Shown here: positions 1 to 12,300 of the stretch, in pieces | Position numbering within the stretch: position 1 is the first letter of the stretch | How the letters are laid out: each line of letters opens with the position of its first letter | DNA from: Datnioides undecimradiatus | Taxonomy: Eukaryota; Chordata; Actinopteri; Lobotiformes; Datnioididae | Reading direction: 5' to 3' | Length of the DNA: 64,000 bases | Assembly: GCA_008933995.1 (NCBI GenBank) | Contig: WARS01000031.1 | Coordinates: 214,001 to 278,000, forward strand | The notes under the pieces: generated by a model | What the model was told of the DNA's origin: nothing | Database searches by the model: none | Seen by the model: only the letters and a program-made list of their open reading frames with translations | Position numbers and translations under genes: made by a program

Positions 1-128
1 ATATTTGTTAATTTGTTGATATAGGACTTTTGTTGTCATGACTTTTGACTTTTGTCAATTTCTGTTTGTCTGGCTTGACTAAGAGATTGCTCCTCTCAGC
101 AGTCATTGTCTGTGAATTGCGGCAACTT

Positions 129-150
129 GCTAGAACGCTGCTAGAACGCT
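129..150. repeat. Perfect 11-bp tandem duplication
   Basis: The 11-mer GCTAGAACGCT occurs twice back to back (129-139 and 140-150) with no mismatch. This is typical of a recent replication-slippage duplication. No function is evident. Confidence 0.9.
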
Positions 151-283
151 CCAGAGGGTTAAACATGTTTGCGGAACCTCGATCTTGCTCTTTCCTTCGC
201 CAAAGTGCGTTTGTAGCCTAAACCACACATGGGACGTGGAACATAAAGCCTGGTTTTCTGTCGTCAAAACCCTGCATGTTTTC

Positions 284-322
284 CTTGTGCGCACACACGC
301 AGACACACGAAAACACACTCAC
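284..322. repeat. Imperfect CA-rich tract
   Basis: A CA-rich stretch interrupted by G and A bases, consistent with a decayed dinucleotide microsatellite. Confidence 0.6.
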
Positions 323-1561
323 ATCCGTGACTATCCTATACACTACTTGAACAGAAATGGTTCCCCACGTGGCAAGTTTTAAATTGCTATTTGTAACAGT
401 CTGTTTGGTTCTAATCAGAGGGTAGAGGCAGAATCGTTTTAATTTCATTACCACTGTGTCGGTTATTTTTAGCTCAGAGTGCTTGTGATCCTTCTCGTGC
501 ATTGTAAGAGTTTGACAAGTCCTATTATTCACACAGCCGCTCATCCTCTTGTGCTTGTATTTTTTAAAGCAACCTTCCCTGCTACTCATCGCGCACATTT
601 TATTAGCTGCACATAAAGGTGACTAGTTGTTGTGATTTTACAAGCGCGTCCGTCTGCTGCTATTTTATGGGGGCTGATCTCACCCAAAATTAAAAAAGAA
701 GATGTGTGACACATAGCATGGCTATAGTCTGGCCATGCTAAATAAAGCAAATTAAGAAAGGAAATGTGATATCTAGATTGTTATCATCAGATGGCAACTT
801 GAAAATTGAAAAAGTAACAGTGAAGTCACACGTACTAACTTTTTTACTAACGATTTTTTTTTCAGTTTTGCTGCTGATTTTCCCCTTTTTTTAATGATCT
901 GCTTCCCATTTTCATCACAGTTTCCTCTGAAACTTTTGAAAGCTACCGACAACATCCGTCATCTCATGCAGCGCTTAATGTGTATTTCCCACAATCTTAA
1001 ACTATTCCTTTAATTGTCAATCGTTGGAGCACCTGCATCAGATATTTTCCATTTTCCATGTTGGAGTCTTAGTTGTATATTGCCATTCAATGATGTCCAT
1101 GAAACATTTCCTTAAAACACATTGTTTTAATTTATTGGTCAAGTTTGGTTTCGATTACCCATGGTGTCACCCATACCATTCTCTCTTGACTGTTTTATTA
1201 TGTGGATGAAATAACTCCCACAGAAAAGTTTAATAAGTATTTTAGCATTACTGCTCTAAAGGAACTCACTTTATCATTTCCACTTCTAGCTGTTATATAT
1301 TGAATATCAACAAGATCCTCACTGTATTTCTCAAGAGCACAAAAGTATTGCCAAAGCATCTCTGTGGAAATGCGGGCACAGAACTTGTGAGAATAAGAGA
1401 GTTGAACATCCGCACCAACGCGAGCGCTCTGTAAACATTAAAATGTGTCCTGAGTGATTTCAATTGATACGGCAACATCGCAAGCACTAATGTAAACACT
1501 AAAACGCAGGAGGCTTTCAAATTTATTAGATTCCCAAGCAAACATTTAATTGAATTTCTTT

Positions 1562-1597
1562 GGTGTGTGTGTGTATGAGTGTGCGTCTGTCTGCGTG
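1562..1597. repeat. Imperfect GT microsatellite
   Basis: A short (GT)n core followed by interrupted GT/GTCT units. It reads as a decayed dinucleotide repeat. Confidence 0.7.
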
Positions 1598-1635
1598 ACT
1601 CCATGTTTGCTCTTTTGTTAATTCATTTTGTCTCA

Positions 1636-1960
1636 CGCACATGCGCGGCCAAGTACAGACACGAGTGAGTCACAAGTTGGAGCACACATGCAAAGGGAGC
1701 ACACGTTTGCGGAAGAGATCAGTGGGAAGGAGGGGGGAGCTGAGACAAGAGGTGACCAGGGTGTCATCGATTGCTACAGGGACGGAGAGATGTGTCCCTC
1801 GCTGTGAGGCGAGTCAAGACGAGGCAGAGCTGCGTGCCGCAGGCCCTTTTTGTGCCTGATGACTCGCAGCTGATGTCTTATCTTGGCCAGTCAACACTGA
1901 GGATTGAGTGTGTGCACAGGGGAAAAAAAGAGAGGTGGGGAGAGGGAGGGGTGACAAAAT
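1636..1960. promoter_or_regulatory. GC-raised patch with AP-1-like site
   Basis: The base composition is visibly richer in G and C than on either side, with several CpGs, against an AT-rich background. It holds a perfect TGAGTCA (1666-1672), the AP-1 consensus, and a related TGACTC-type site near 1859. The right part is purine-rich and ends in an A15 tract (1961-1975). No open exon or promoter elements were recognised. It could be a regulatory element or simply a local composition change. Confidence 0.25.
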
Positions 1961-1975
1961 AAAAAAAAAAAAAAA
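1961..1975. repeat. A15 homopolymer
   Basis: Fifteen adenines in a row at the end of a purine-rich stretch. It could be a retroposon tail, but no body or target-site duplication was recognised next to it. Confidence 0.85.
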
Positions 1976-2734
1976 TCAGTTATCTGGCTTGTGATACAAC
2001 AGATGCTGCAGATTTGTAGCAGAGCTTCGAGCCTTATCTCGAAACATTAAAGTTTAAATTGAGAGAAAGAGAGTGACATAAAAAGTAGGAGAACACTAAC
2101 ATGCTTTTAATTTGTCAGCATTTGTGTTTGGATCAAGTGTGAGATGCTAACATATGTTCATGACAACAACTAGTTGCAGCTCAGTTTGTTGTTGAATATG
2201 GATCTGAGTTAATATGTTGTATAGCAGCTGATATGGGTAGTTTTTTTTAATATTCAGCTTTTCTACAAATCCACTTCTTTGTAGCTGCTTCATCATCTTA
2301 AAGCCTTCTTTCATTCTAAAGTTGTTTTGTAAGATAATTGCACTTTTGTAACATCTTTTTACAATTATGTTTTTGTAAATGCACTTATGAAGTCAAAAGC
2401 AGTGAAATTCAGGTGTGTTTAAGACACAGTGGGATACAGTGATGACTATTGGGATGGAGAGGGGAACTCATTCTTATATTTAGTTTTGTAAAAATACAAA
2501 AAAGGCGGATCTTCCACAGGCTAAGGCACATTTCCAGACACTCCTCTTTACTAAGATCTTATAAAAATATGTTAATGGCAAATATAACAAAGAGGGGGGA
2601 AAAAAAGGTTTGCAGCCATAGAATTTGCGAATGTTGGACAGACTCCAGCTCTGTGGCTGCTGAAGCCCAAGAGCAACGCACTATTTCCACCCCACGCTTA
2701 ATTACAACAAATGGCCTAAAAATAAACATGAATT

Positions 2735-2978
2735 AGATCAGATGATGTTGTCGCCTGATGTATGAGATCAGATGTAAAAGAAACAACCTGATGCCAAGTC
2801 ATGTGGCCCGGCATGCTGAAGACAGCTCCAGACAGCTGATCCAAAGAGCACACTGTTATTTATCAGCACTGCAGCTCAATGAGCCAAACAGGTCACGGGC
2901 ACCCCAGTCTGAATTCAAAATAATGAATTATAATATTAATGACATCAGATAATATTGTAGCCTGTGTGAGATCAGATA
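2735..2978. repeat. Diverged 40-bp direct repeat pair flanking a 167-bp core
   Basis: Copy A (2735-2774) and copy B (2942-2978) align with about 31 of 37 matches and one 3-base gap. Both carry an ATCAGAT core near the start, a TTGT-GCCTG block in the middle and GAGATCAGAT at the end. The enclosed core (2775-2941) has no recognisable gene or transposon. The pair could be an old segmental duplication, or the ends of an unrecognised element. Confidence 0.6.
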
Positions 2979-5900
2979 TCTGAATGTCATAAAGCAATTA
3001 CATGACGGTTGAGTGACATCACCCGACGTGTTGGAGACAGTGTTGTAGAAAATTAAATAGTGTGCAGTTATCTTAAGAGGCAATATTAATGTGTAATGGT
3101 AATGTATACATGAGTGAAGCTTACAGTCATCGTTGCCTTGTGATCCAGAAGCCACCAGGCAGATAATCGTGTCGCAGAGAGGTCATTTTTTAAAAATCTC
3201 CAACTATTTGGTTTTCAGCCCTTATTTCCTCCACGCTGTTAAATTTCATTGTACATTTGAAAAGGTAGGTTAGTTTTATGTGTGGCGGGCAGGTGTGAAT
3301 GATAACTAAGCCAATAGGTTAATTTCTTGAAGTGTAGACGTTATAGTCCAGTTGGCTCCCAGTCAGTGCTGCTGTTGATGGAAAGGATAGAACAGACACA
3401 TTATTTCTTGGCTGCAAAATTTAGGATGAATTTATTTAAAATGGATTTGCATTACCTTTTTAGAGCGTGGGCTTTATCCATCTAACAATCTGAAGAAATC
3501 CATTTGTCAGATTCAAATATCTTTGTTTAAATCTTGCCAATCTGGGCCCCATGCACAGGTTTTCATGTACATTAATATGTGTCAGCAGAAATCCAGGTGT
3601 CCAGCTGAATTCCAGGCTTCTGCTCAGCTAAAACAGCAATGCCATTGTACCTCAGCTACTCTCTTCAGAGAATAGGACAATAGGACACTATTTACCTGGA
3701 ATAAAACAGTCCACTCATCGCTCCGCACAGTCCTGATGCAACCTTCCTACCAACAATCCGTTAAAAAAACACAAATATTATGTTGTCTTCATGTTGCTTG
3801 CAATCTGTGCTTCAACTAGCACTCCTTAAATTGTGTCATTTTGCGCTGTACTGAAGAAGGCATCACCTACTGCTTATCTCAATGAGCCAAATCCTGATTA
3901 TTGCAAAAACACTAATGGATAGAAACAAGCATTCATCAATTTTCTCAAAATTTGGTTGAAGGCTAAGTTATTAAAACCAAAAATGGGGTACATTTATCAA
4001 AACATACCAGTATAAAAGTGAAAACAGATTCCAATAGGTACTTAATTACATTAACTGTATTTTCTTTTACCACTTTGGGTAAAAGCAGATGAGCAACGTG
4101 TACTCCCACACCAGCCAAAAGTAAGAGCCATTGGCAGTAACTGTCGTGACACTTATTAACAAGTGAGAGTAAAAAGTTGCCTCTGGAGCTTCATAATGAG
4201 TGAACAGTCATTTCCATCCTGACCTTTTCCTGCTGAACTGTCGTGGTGGTTATTTTCTTGCACACTGTCAGAGTTACGTTCCTGCATTATCTTTAATGTC
4301 ATTGGTTTTAATGTCAAACCCTCATTCCGATCGAGCTCTGTGGAATGTGCCAAAGACACGATTTACAACAGCAGACCTGTCATTTATTGATGACATCCTA
4401 TTTATATAATTTTATACTGAACCTAAAGCATGAACTAGATTGCATTTTATTTTTGTTTCATCAAATAGCTCAAGAAACATATCTTCTCTGATACCAAAAT
4501 ACATGTTAAAAATCAGATTTATAGCTTTTCTAAAACAAGTTTTTAGGGTTAATGTGCTGTTATTGAGAGAGTGGTCCTGTAAATGTGTAGAGCGGTGGGA
4601 AACTGGCCATCCCCCCTAACTTAAGGAGCAGCTTTTATTTTTGGTAAACTGTCAAGCTTTAAGATCGATATGAGCCACTCACTATCTCCACTCACAGTGG
4701 TGGAAGAAGATGAAGGAGTAGCAAGCACAACAGTCCTCAAAGTTTAAATCTTTTTGAAATAAGAACCTGCTTTGTGGATGACGGATGATGACCAGCTGTC
4801 CCTAATCATTTAGAAACGGTCATAGGTCTGGCGCAGTCATGGTTTTATACTTGGGTTTGTTTTCATACATACATAATTCAATGTTTGTGGATTTAATATT
4901 ATTTGATTAAGCATCATGCCTCATCTAAATGAGCAATAAAGTAACAAATGTGTGCATATTAATAAGTAAACTTACACATGACAGTGTGACTCAGTTGCCA
5001 CTTCCACTTAGATATATATAATGACTCTGGTTTGGTCCACATTATCAGAGGACAACTCCTGCTGCAAGGAGTCTTGGCTCTGCAGTAACATCAGCCCTCA
5101 TATCTCTGCACCTGCCCATGTATGCGACAATACACGAACTTGGCACCCCTTCACCTCTGCTGCACTGTCCTTATTTTGCAAAGCGCCCATAAAAAAACAA
5201 GATCCAATTACTAAGCCGACAGATGCAGACATCAAGTACTATGTGTAAATGCAAGGGCATGATCAGATTGCTCATTGTCCGTATAGCATATCCAGACGCG
5301 CATTACACTTTTATAGTAGGTGTAAATAAAGCCGTAGTCCATTCAGCCCCTCAGTCAGCTACACAGTCAGTCAATGCTGGTGCATGCTGGGGGTAAGCAT
5401 GAGCACTGGAGCAAACAATGCCAGGGACACATGAATAAATTCTGTTTTGTCATCATGTAACGGTAGGTTGACCAACAAGCTAATCTCCCAAAAACTCTAT
5501 GTAGTCTATTAAGCAAAGCCTTTTATCCATGATTGGCAAGGCTCACCAAATACAAAAACACAAACATGCATATACACATAGTGACCTGTTCATTTTTATT
5601 TCACTGGCCTCCAGAGGCATGAGGCATGTGTACATGTAGATTCAGTGAAGGAAAGAAACACATAATATACAGCAGAGCACATAATAAACTCTCATTGCTT
5701 TCAGTGACCTTATCAGAACTTATTAACTTACCTTTCTTACCATGCATGTAGTATAGAGTTTGATATGAAATCAACATGTATTGTATTTCGGGACTAGATA
5801 TTCATGGATTTAAGATGTCAATGTGTTATATTCAAACTGTAACTGATTGCAGGAATGTACACAATATAATGCAGAATATCATTATTGCTTGTAAGGAAAA

Positions 5901-6159
5901 TAAGCTCAGATTGCAGGAGTGTTAATCAGAATTATTACACAGAACCAATATAACCAGTCAAATAGTCATAGACATTTACCTGACAGCTGTGGGAAAGGGA
6001 ACATAGTTCTTGATCTGAAGGTGGGGGTAGCATGGAAAACGTGACACCTTGAGCTGTGTGTGTGTTCTGCCCAGAAATACATGCAACACAGTTTTATAAG
6101 TTTGCTATATTTCTCCTGTTTGTCTTATTGCATCATTTGCATATGTTATTGACAGTTCT

Positions 6160-6188
6160 AAAAAAAAAAAAAAGAAAAAAAAAGAAAA
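6160..6188. repeat. A-rich low-complexity tract
   Basis: Adenine runs broken only by single guanines. A second A-rich tract with C interruptions lies at 6277-6299. Confidence 0.85.
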
Positions 6189-6623
6189 GCTGACTATGGA
6201 ACGAACACAACCACTGATCTAATTTAAGGACATGAGGTGGTTTCCATCTCATTACCGCATCTTTTGCTACAGTTGTAAAAAAAAAACAAAAACAAAAACT
6301 TTGATAGCTTGACAGTTTAAAAGAAAAGGAATCGTTCAGTAGTTTAACATAATATGCCGTGCTGATCATTACTGATGGGGCAGACGTCGTGAACACAGAA
6401 ATCATACTTCTGGACAAAACATGATGAGTGTGCTTTATTCCCATGTGATACTGAGTATATTTTTACAAGTAACTGACTCAAAACTACATCTGGATGAGTA
6501 CTTGACATTGTGTCTGCCATCAAATACCTTTGAAGAGCATGACTTCATGGCACTGTTGTGCAAGTACGTAGCAGCATCTGAAAAAAGGATGGCCCGGGCA
6601 AATTAAAAAAAATCATCTTTTAA

Positions 6624-6689
6624 ATCTGAGAGAGGCTTCGGTTCTTTGTCACTCATATCTGAGAGGGTGTGAATTCTTTGTTTCTTCTA
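6624..6689. repeat. Weak 33-bp tandem duplication
   Basis: Two adjacent units start with ATCTGAGAG (6624 and 6657) and both carry TTCTTTGT later in the unit, with a one-base shift and several mismatches. It may be an old tandem duplication or coincidence in low-complexity sequence. Confidence 0.35.
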
Positions 6690-8252
6690 CTGAAGGAGGT
6701 AAACTGATTTTTCCCCAATTCTGATGGGATTGTATTTGAACAATGGGGCATCAAAATTCCAGTCCATTTCACATTTACATATTTCATCTACACGGTTGCT
6801 GATATACCGCAGACAAAATGAGCAGCAATTGGACCAAACTGCTCAGAAGAGCTCTGTGTTGGTACGCAGGAAAGTAATCAAAATAATTCTGAAGGAAAAG
6901 GTTGGATCGTTTGGTTTTCAAATCATACCCATGACACATTTGGGCTTCCACTGAGCCGATTTCTTTAGGGTGGAGCACAAAGGCATTTTAATGGTGTCCA
7001 AAACAAACAAATAAAGATGGAAAAAACGAATGAGACTAAGCAAGCGGAAACAATGTTGTGCATGAGTGAGTGTGTATGGGAGCAGAATTTTCAGCAGACA
7101 CACAGGCGGTGTATTGTTCTGCAGCAAATGACACAAAAAAATCACTGACATTATGTTTTACACAAAACTGTTCGCAATGATATCATAGTTTGCTCAAAAC
7201 GTAAATTATTAATGCATCGTCTTTAATTTTAATCTTACCTATCTTTGTGCTGTGCACGTGCAAGTAATTTTGACAACAACGATCAAAGATGAATTTAATA
7301 TTTAATGCATGACCAGGCAAGAAAAGACATAAAACATTAAGATTTGAATAGTTGCAACAGAGATCCACTTTTAATCTGCAACAATGATTTGTTGGTATCT
7401 CTGTTGCATTAGATATTTCAACCTGGGTGATGTAATACTTGTCCTCTTTTTAAAAAAACTGCAATTCTAGTGAACAGTGATAAAAAATATTTGACAATAG
7501 TATAAAGTAGGAACTGGTAGGATCAGTAATTTGCGTTGTAGTTTGCAACGCTGACAAAGAAATTACATCCGTGGCTCCTTTTGGCAGAAGCACCAGCACA
7601 GCAGCTCTCTGGCTTGTGTATTGTGGTATTTCCATTTGATTGACAGGTGTGTCATAGCCAGAGACGCACTGGGCAGACCCCCAACTGCCGTTGCCTTTCC
7701 TGTCAGTGTGGTTGGTTTGAAGCTGTCTACATGGATTGTCTGGCCAACATGGAGAACATGGTGAATTAGAGAAGTTGACATGGTAAATCAGTGGAGTTGG
7801 CTGTGCAGTGCACTGCTGTGAGCCATGCTTTGTATCACCACAGAGGCAGGGTTTCAGGCTATGAGTCATGCTTATCAACCAGCAGATGCCAGTGGAGGTA
7901 TTTGTCTGTGTGCATATTTGTGTTTTTTAAGTGTCACCTGTTTAGTGCTCTCAAAGATCAAAAGCAAGTATTGGGCAAAAGATTGTGAATCAGCAGCCAA
8001 AACAACACTGGATCCAATAGCCATCATTCAAAATTCATATTGAAAGCGTTGTTATTTTACACTGAATTTTGGATATATAGCATGAAAAAAGAGAGCCACA
8101 TTTAGTTGTTTCCCCTCTTACTGACTTCTAATTACAAGCGTTATGGTTTGTAATTCTGGCATTTATTCAGCGTTCACGTCGCAAAAAATGTTAGATATTG
8201 ACACATTAACAACCTAAACTGCCAAGTGTAATCGCTGCTGCTTGGTGCCGTG

Positions 8253-8715
8253 CAGTGACGGAAAAGGTTTTTTAGACTGTGAAAGTCCTGCTAACTTCTG
8301 TGGCAGCACAGAAATAGTAGTAACAAAATGCACCTCAAGCATTAAAAGTACACGTTTTCATTAGCCCTTCAGTGTGATATCATGATGTTGTAGTATTGTT
8401 ATAGATGCATTACAGTGTATGATCTGATAGATGAGCTGGAAGAGGGAAAACAAATTTAATCTGCTTAATATACTGTTTGGTAGTTTTGTCTATAACAGTG
8501 CATCATATTTTATAAACTGATTATTTTTTTTGTTGATTGTAAAATGTTGATTTACAAAAGTAACTAGCTGTAGAGTAAATGCAGTGGGGAGAAAAATACA
8601 ATATGTCCCTCTGAAATGGGGTAGTATAAAAGTATAAAATAGCATTCAATGGAAATGGAAGTACCTCAAAATTGTACTAATTGGAGTAAATGCACTGAGT
8701 AACGTTCCGCCTCTG
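8253..8715 (-). mobile_element. Non-autonomous DNA transposon (MITE-like), near full length
   Basis: The sequence follows, end to end, an interspersed repeat consensus I know from percomorph genomes, whose family name I cannot recall. It has no open reading frame and would depend on a transposase made elsewhere. The ends are imperfect terminal inverted repeats: CAGTGACGGAA at 8253 and, reading inwards on the opposite strand from 8715, CAGAGGCGGAA (9 of 11 match). Internal hallmarks include AAAGTCCTGC (8282), ATTAAAAGTACACG (8341), the block around 8490-8520 ending CATCATATTTTATAAACTGA, GTCCCTCTGAAATG (8604), GTACCTCAAAATTGTACT (8661) and GAGTAAATGCACTGAGTAAC (8685). The flanks GCCGTG (8247-8252) and GCTGTG (8716-8721) differ by one base and could be a decayed target-site duplication. 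The strand given is nominal. The many differences from consensus suggest an old insertion. Confidence 0.8.
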
Positions 8716-9181
8716 GCTGTGAGAGGATGTTTAGACATTTTTCTGGCTTCAATTACAACAAAAATTGAGGTCCCATTAGGTGTTGCAGATCTGTTCCCCC
8801 CGCGGGAATGACTGACATAGACCACATTATATGTACATCATGAAAAAGATTAAAGGAATCTGGTCAAAATTCCACCTCATTAAAATTTGCTGGAGGTACT
8901 GAAAGTGCAAAATCTGTTGTTACTGTTAAATTTTAAGAAACGGTTAAACTAACTCACGTACGGTTAAATTAGAAGATATTTGGTTCTTTTTCTTTTTGAC
9001 ATTCCCATCAACTGTTGCACAAGATAAGCAGTGAAAGAGGGCAGACATGACTGAGCGTAATTTTAAATTGCCTCCGTCACCTGTAGTTCAGTCCCCTCCA
9101 GATACGTTTTGGGTACCATGGATACAGTGTGTGGAGACTAATAGCATTATGGCAAGGGGGAAATAGAGATATACAGTATGC

Positions 9182-9201
9182 TGTGTGTGTGTGTGTGTGT
9201 G
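9182..9201. repeat. (TG)10 microsatellite
   Basis: Ten uninterrupted TG units. Confidence 0.95.
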
Positions 9202-9620
9202 CATGGGCAGACAGGGAGAAAGATAGTAACGCACATTCTTAGAAAGAGATAGCAAAGTGCAGTGACATGGCAGACAAAGAGTTATCAAGGGAGAGAGAAA
9301 ACTGCGGTTTTGATTAAGCCCGTCACACTGTGCTCAGACCACGCAGAATTCAGACATCCACGCTTGGCCGTCTCTCAGTGGCCAGAGTCGCTCACTCCCT
9401 CTCTGACCTCCCTACAGCCAGGAGCTCTAATCACTGTAAAACCGATTCATTAAAATCTGCTGTTAGTGAGAGGACACACACGCGGGTGAGCAAATGGACC
9501 ACAGCCAATTATGTGATTCCCTGCCAGTTAGAAAGAGATTTAGGCATTAAGTATCTCTGAGGAGGGAGACAGTGATCACTACAGCAGATCTGCACATTAT
9601 TATAGAGTTTGGAAGTATGC

Positions 9621-9624
<4 letters not shown>

Positions 9625-9663
<39 letters not shown>
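9625..9663. repeat. (GT)19 microsatellite
   Basis: Thirty-nine bases of uninterrupted GT alternation, preceded by GTGA. The opposite strand reads as a run of His and Thr codons, which explains the spurious open frames at 9509-9733. Confidence 0.95.
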
Positions 9664-9666
<3 letters not shown>

Positions 9667-12079
9667 CCTCTGCTTGTAAATACGTCCAATACGTAGAGCA
9701 TGAGAAGGTCGACTCTCTATAGCCTGCACACACTCAAGTGGAGAGATAAACTGCCATGCTTGACAGAAACAAAAAGAAATTTAAATAAGAGTGTAACAAA
9801 TCAAATTTTCAACTGCAGAAAAGGCTCTCAAATGTGAACACAAAGTTCAACAGAGTTAATACACATAAATAGAGTTGTTTTTTTAAAATGGTAACACTGA
9901 AGGATAGAGTTGTGATCCAAACAGTAATCACAGCTGACAAGTTATCTTAAAAATTTTTAATGTAGTTTGAGGCTGCAAGTGGTTTCTGTTTGGATTGCTG
10001 CTAAAGTAATATCCCCATGGAGAATGCTCTCTATTTGCTGTGTTTGATTCTTCAATATGATAAGACAGGCAAAGGACTAAATTAGAGGCCTGTGGGCAGT
10101 TCCAACCCCCTGGAGGAGCCGAGAAGCAATAACAATCAGAACTTGATCTTGCTCTGAGTTCCAGGTTGGATCTAGCTGAAATTGTTGGAGGTTTTAGGTC
10201 TTAAGGAGGGTCCTAAGTCTGATAGCACACGAGCCACGTCAGCTTACTTGGCATGAGGAGTACTTCTCATTTATATCTCAGCCTCTGTTGCATAGATTAT
10301 TTTTTCTCTCCTGTTAATAGGGGCTCAGTTGAGTTTTCTTGGAAATAACCAAACTCTAAAATATTGTTATATTCAGTGTTGCTCATAAAACACATTGTGT
10401 CTAAGATTTTTTCCCCCAATCATCTACAAGACCATTTTTCAAAAGTATTTGTAATCCAGCATTGTTTACATAAGCGTTTATTAGCTCGACGTGCTCTTCT
10501 CTACTGTCTTTGTTGGTGCATTGCAGCATATCTTGGCATTACCTCTACCTCTACATCAGTGGAAGAGTGTGACACCATTGGTAGGGCTGTGTACAGCCAA
10601 AACGTGGCCCACCATATTAAAAAGGCACCATTAGAGGTCGAAAAACTCAAAAGGGAACCTTTAACGAAGGTGCAGTGCTTAATCGTTTGGACTGTGGCTT
10701 CAGCCTTTTAGAGATTACTTTTTAGAGTGATGTATTGTGGCCACGAGGCAGACATACCGTTTCACTCTTTTATGAATTTTGTATGCTCTTTGTGTTCATT
10801 GCTGCCATGCACAACTGTTACAAGAGACAAATGCTCTCCCAGAGTGAACGTCACAATGGATGCTTTAAGTGAACCAGTTAAGAGCCAATTCTTTTTTTTG
10901 TCAGGGAAAACACATTTTCCTAACTTCCTAACTGGCTCAGGGATGGATAAGGTAGCACATAGTGCTCTATGCAGAATTAAAGCAAATAAAAAGCATCACT
11001 TTGGCAGAAAGGAAGTGTAAACCACTTTTCTAAACGTGTGTGCATTTTCCATTTCTTTTGGGGCCCCTTCAAGCTTGGGTCCCTTTAGGATTAAACCTGC
11101 AAGTGTATCTCATGGTAAGGAGGGTGATGTTTAGGTTGGATGCAATTTTTAAGACCTTATGGGACTTAAAGTTGCTGTATCTTGTTTACATATTCATTTC
11201 CTCTGTATTAATGTGATTAACATGAAGATTTTGAAACTATCAAAGTAATTGCACAAACGTTCTGCAGTATGTGTTCCACTTAACATTAGTGACTTGTTAC
11301 AAAACATGATGAGATAGTAGAACAATTAGAGGACCGGCAGACCCTGTATCAACACTACAACTCACATTCCTCCGCTCCAGGCTTGGATTTCATGGATAAT
11401 ATGCTGGATCACACAAAGAAAACTGCTTTATGGCACATAGCAGAAGGAGCGCCAGAGACCTGCAGCTTTTAAAATTTATTGTAATAGCAGATGGTGGAAC
11501 AAGTGAAAGGTTGATGGCAAAATCACATCCAACCATTCCTTCTAACAGCCCCTTTAAAGTCCAACCGAACTTAATTCCTTCCCAAAGGCCTTGAAAACTT
11601 GGATCTGTGATTTCTTTCACTTTTATTTTCTCTTGTTACCTTTAGGGCATAAGAAATTTGTCTAAAGTGTGAAACAGAATCAATACCGCAATATCAAGTG
11701 AACCTCTGTTAAACATCCAGCTGTATTTTCCCTGACCAGCGGTTCTGGGTGTTTACCGTGTGGAGCTGAGAAGAGATGAAGCTTTTGAAAGATGTTGTGG
11801 ACCCCATTTAAATCAGAACCATAGTCTGAAATTCTAAGTACATAAATAAAGTCATAAGGCACAAAGCATATCAATGTGAAACCCCAACAGTAATTATGTG
11901 CTCAACACATTTACAGTCATGCTCACACACTAAATCTCCCCTCATCTTTTTTTTTACCCACCCTGTATAATCATTGATCCTCGAAATCCTGCAAGTTTAC
12001 ACTAGCTGTAAACCTTGGTGACACTGACAGGAACCATTGAGTCAAGTGACTTTAGCTTGTCTGTGAGCTTCTTTAGCCT

Positions 12080-12300
12080 GGAGATAATCTATCTGGACCA
12101 TTAGCTTTGCTGCCACACTTGACTTCATGTAATTCCCTGACATTAGAGACTGACCACAGCAGATAACATCTAATGTCTTTGTGTTATTAATGTGGATTAC
12201 CTTATGTGGCTCCAACTGTTGACTCATTTGAATCCACTAAAATATTAATTCTTATCACTTTTTGATTAATCACCGGCTGGTTTTGGCCTTAGGTTGATTC
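12080..12300. promoter_or_regulatory. Candidate non-coding element with GATTAATC palindrome
   Basis: The perfect palindrome GATTAATC (12264-12271) is a head-to-head pair of TAATC cores, as bound by OTX/paired-type homeodomain dimers. Several other AT-rich homeodomain-like cores (TTAAT, ATTAG) sit within 200 bp. This is motif evidence only; such sites occur by chance in AT-rich DNA. Confidence 0.2.

Larger units (their letters stand above)
1..2734. other. Non-coding AT-rich DNA, no gene seen
   Basis: All six frames are interrupted at short intervals. The longest open stretch, 126 codons on the minus strand at 218-598, has no recognisable domain and no compositional sign of coding. The stretch contains a short 11-bp tandem duplication, CA-rich and GT-rich imperfect tracts and a GC-raised patch at 1636-1960, listed separately. 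The remainder is unique-looking intergenic or intronic sequence. Confidence 0.75.
2979..8252. other. Non-coding AT-rich DNA, no gene seen
   Basis: No frame shows a credible exon. The longest open stretch, 142 codons on the minus strand at 7450-7878, has no domain and an irregular composition. Minor items: AATAGGAC twice in tandem (3671-3686), a perfect octamer ATTTGCAT (6135-6142), and A-rich tracts at 6160-6188 and 6277-6299. At 4695-4709 there is a 15-base match to the end of the transposon type found at 8253, but the similarity stops there. Confidence 0.75.

Noticed and set aside
4695..4709. 15-base match to the transposon end CAGTGGTGGAAGAAG
   Set aside because: Similarity stops after 15 bases and no opposite end was found.
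7450..7878. 142-codon open stretch on the minus strand
   Set aside because: No domain, no splice or promoter context, erratic composition; length is within chance for 64 kb of six-frame sequence.
10364..10711. 115-codon open stretch, considered as a transposase fragment
   Set aside because: I could not match any transposase motif or terminal repeat around it.
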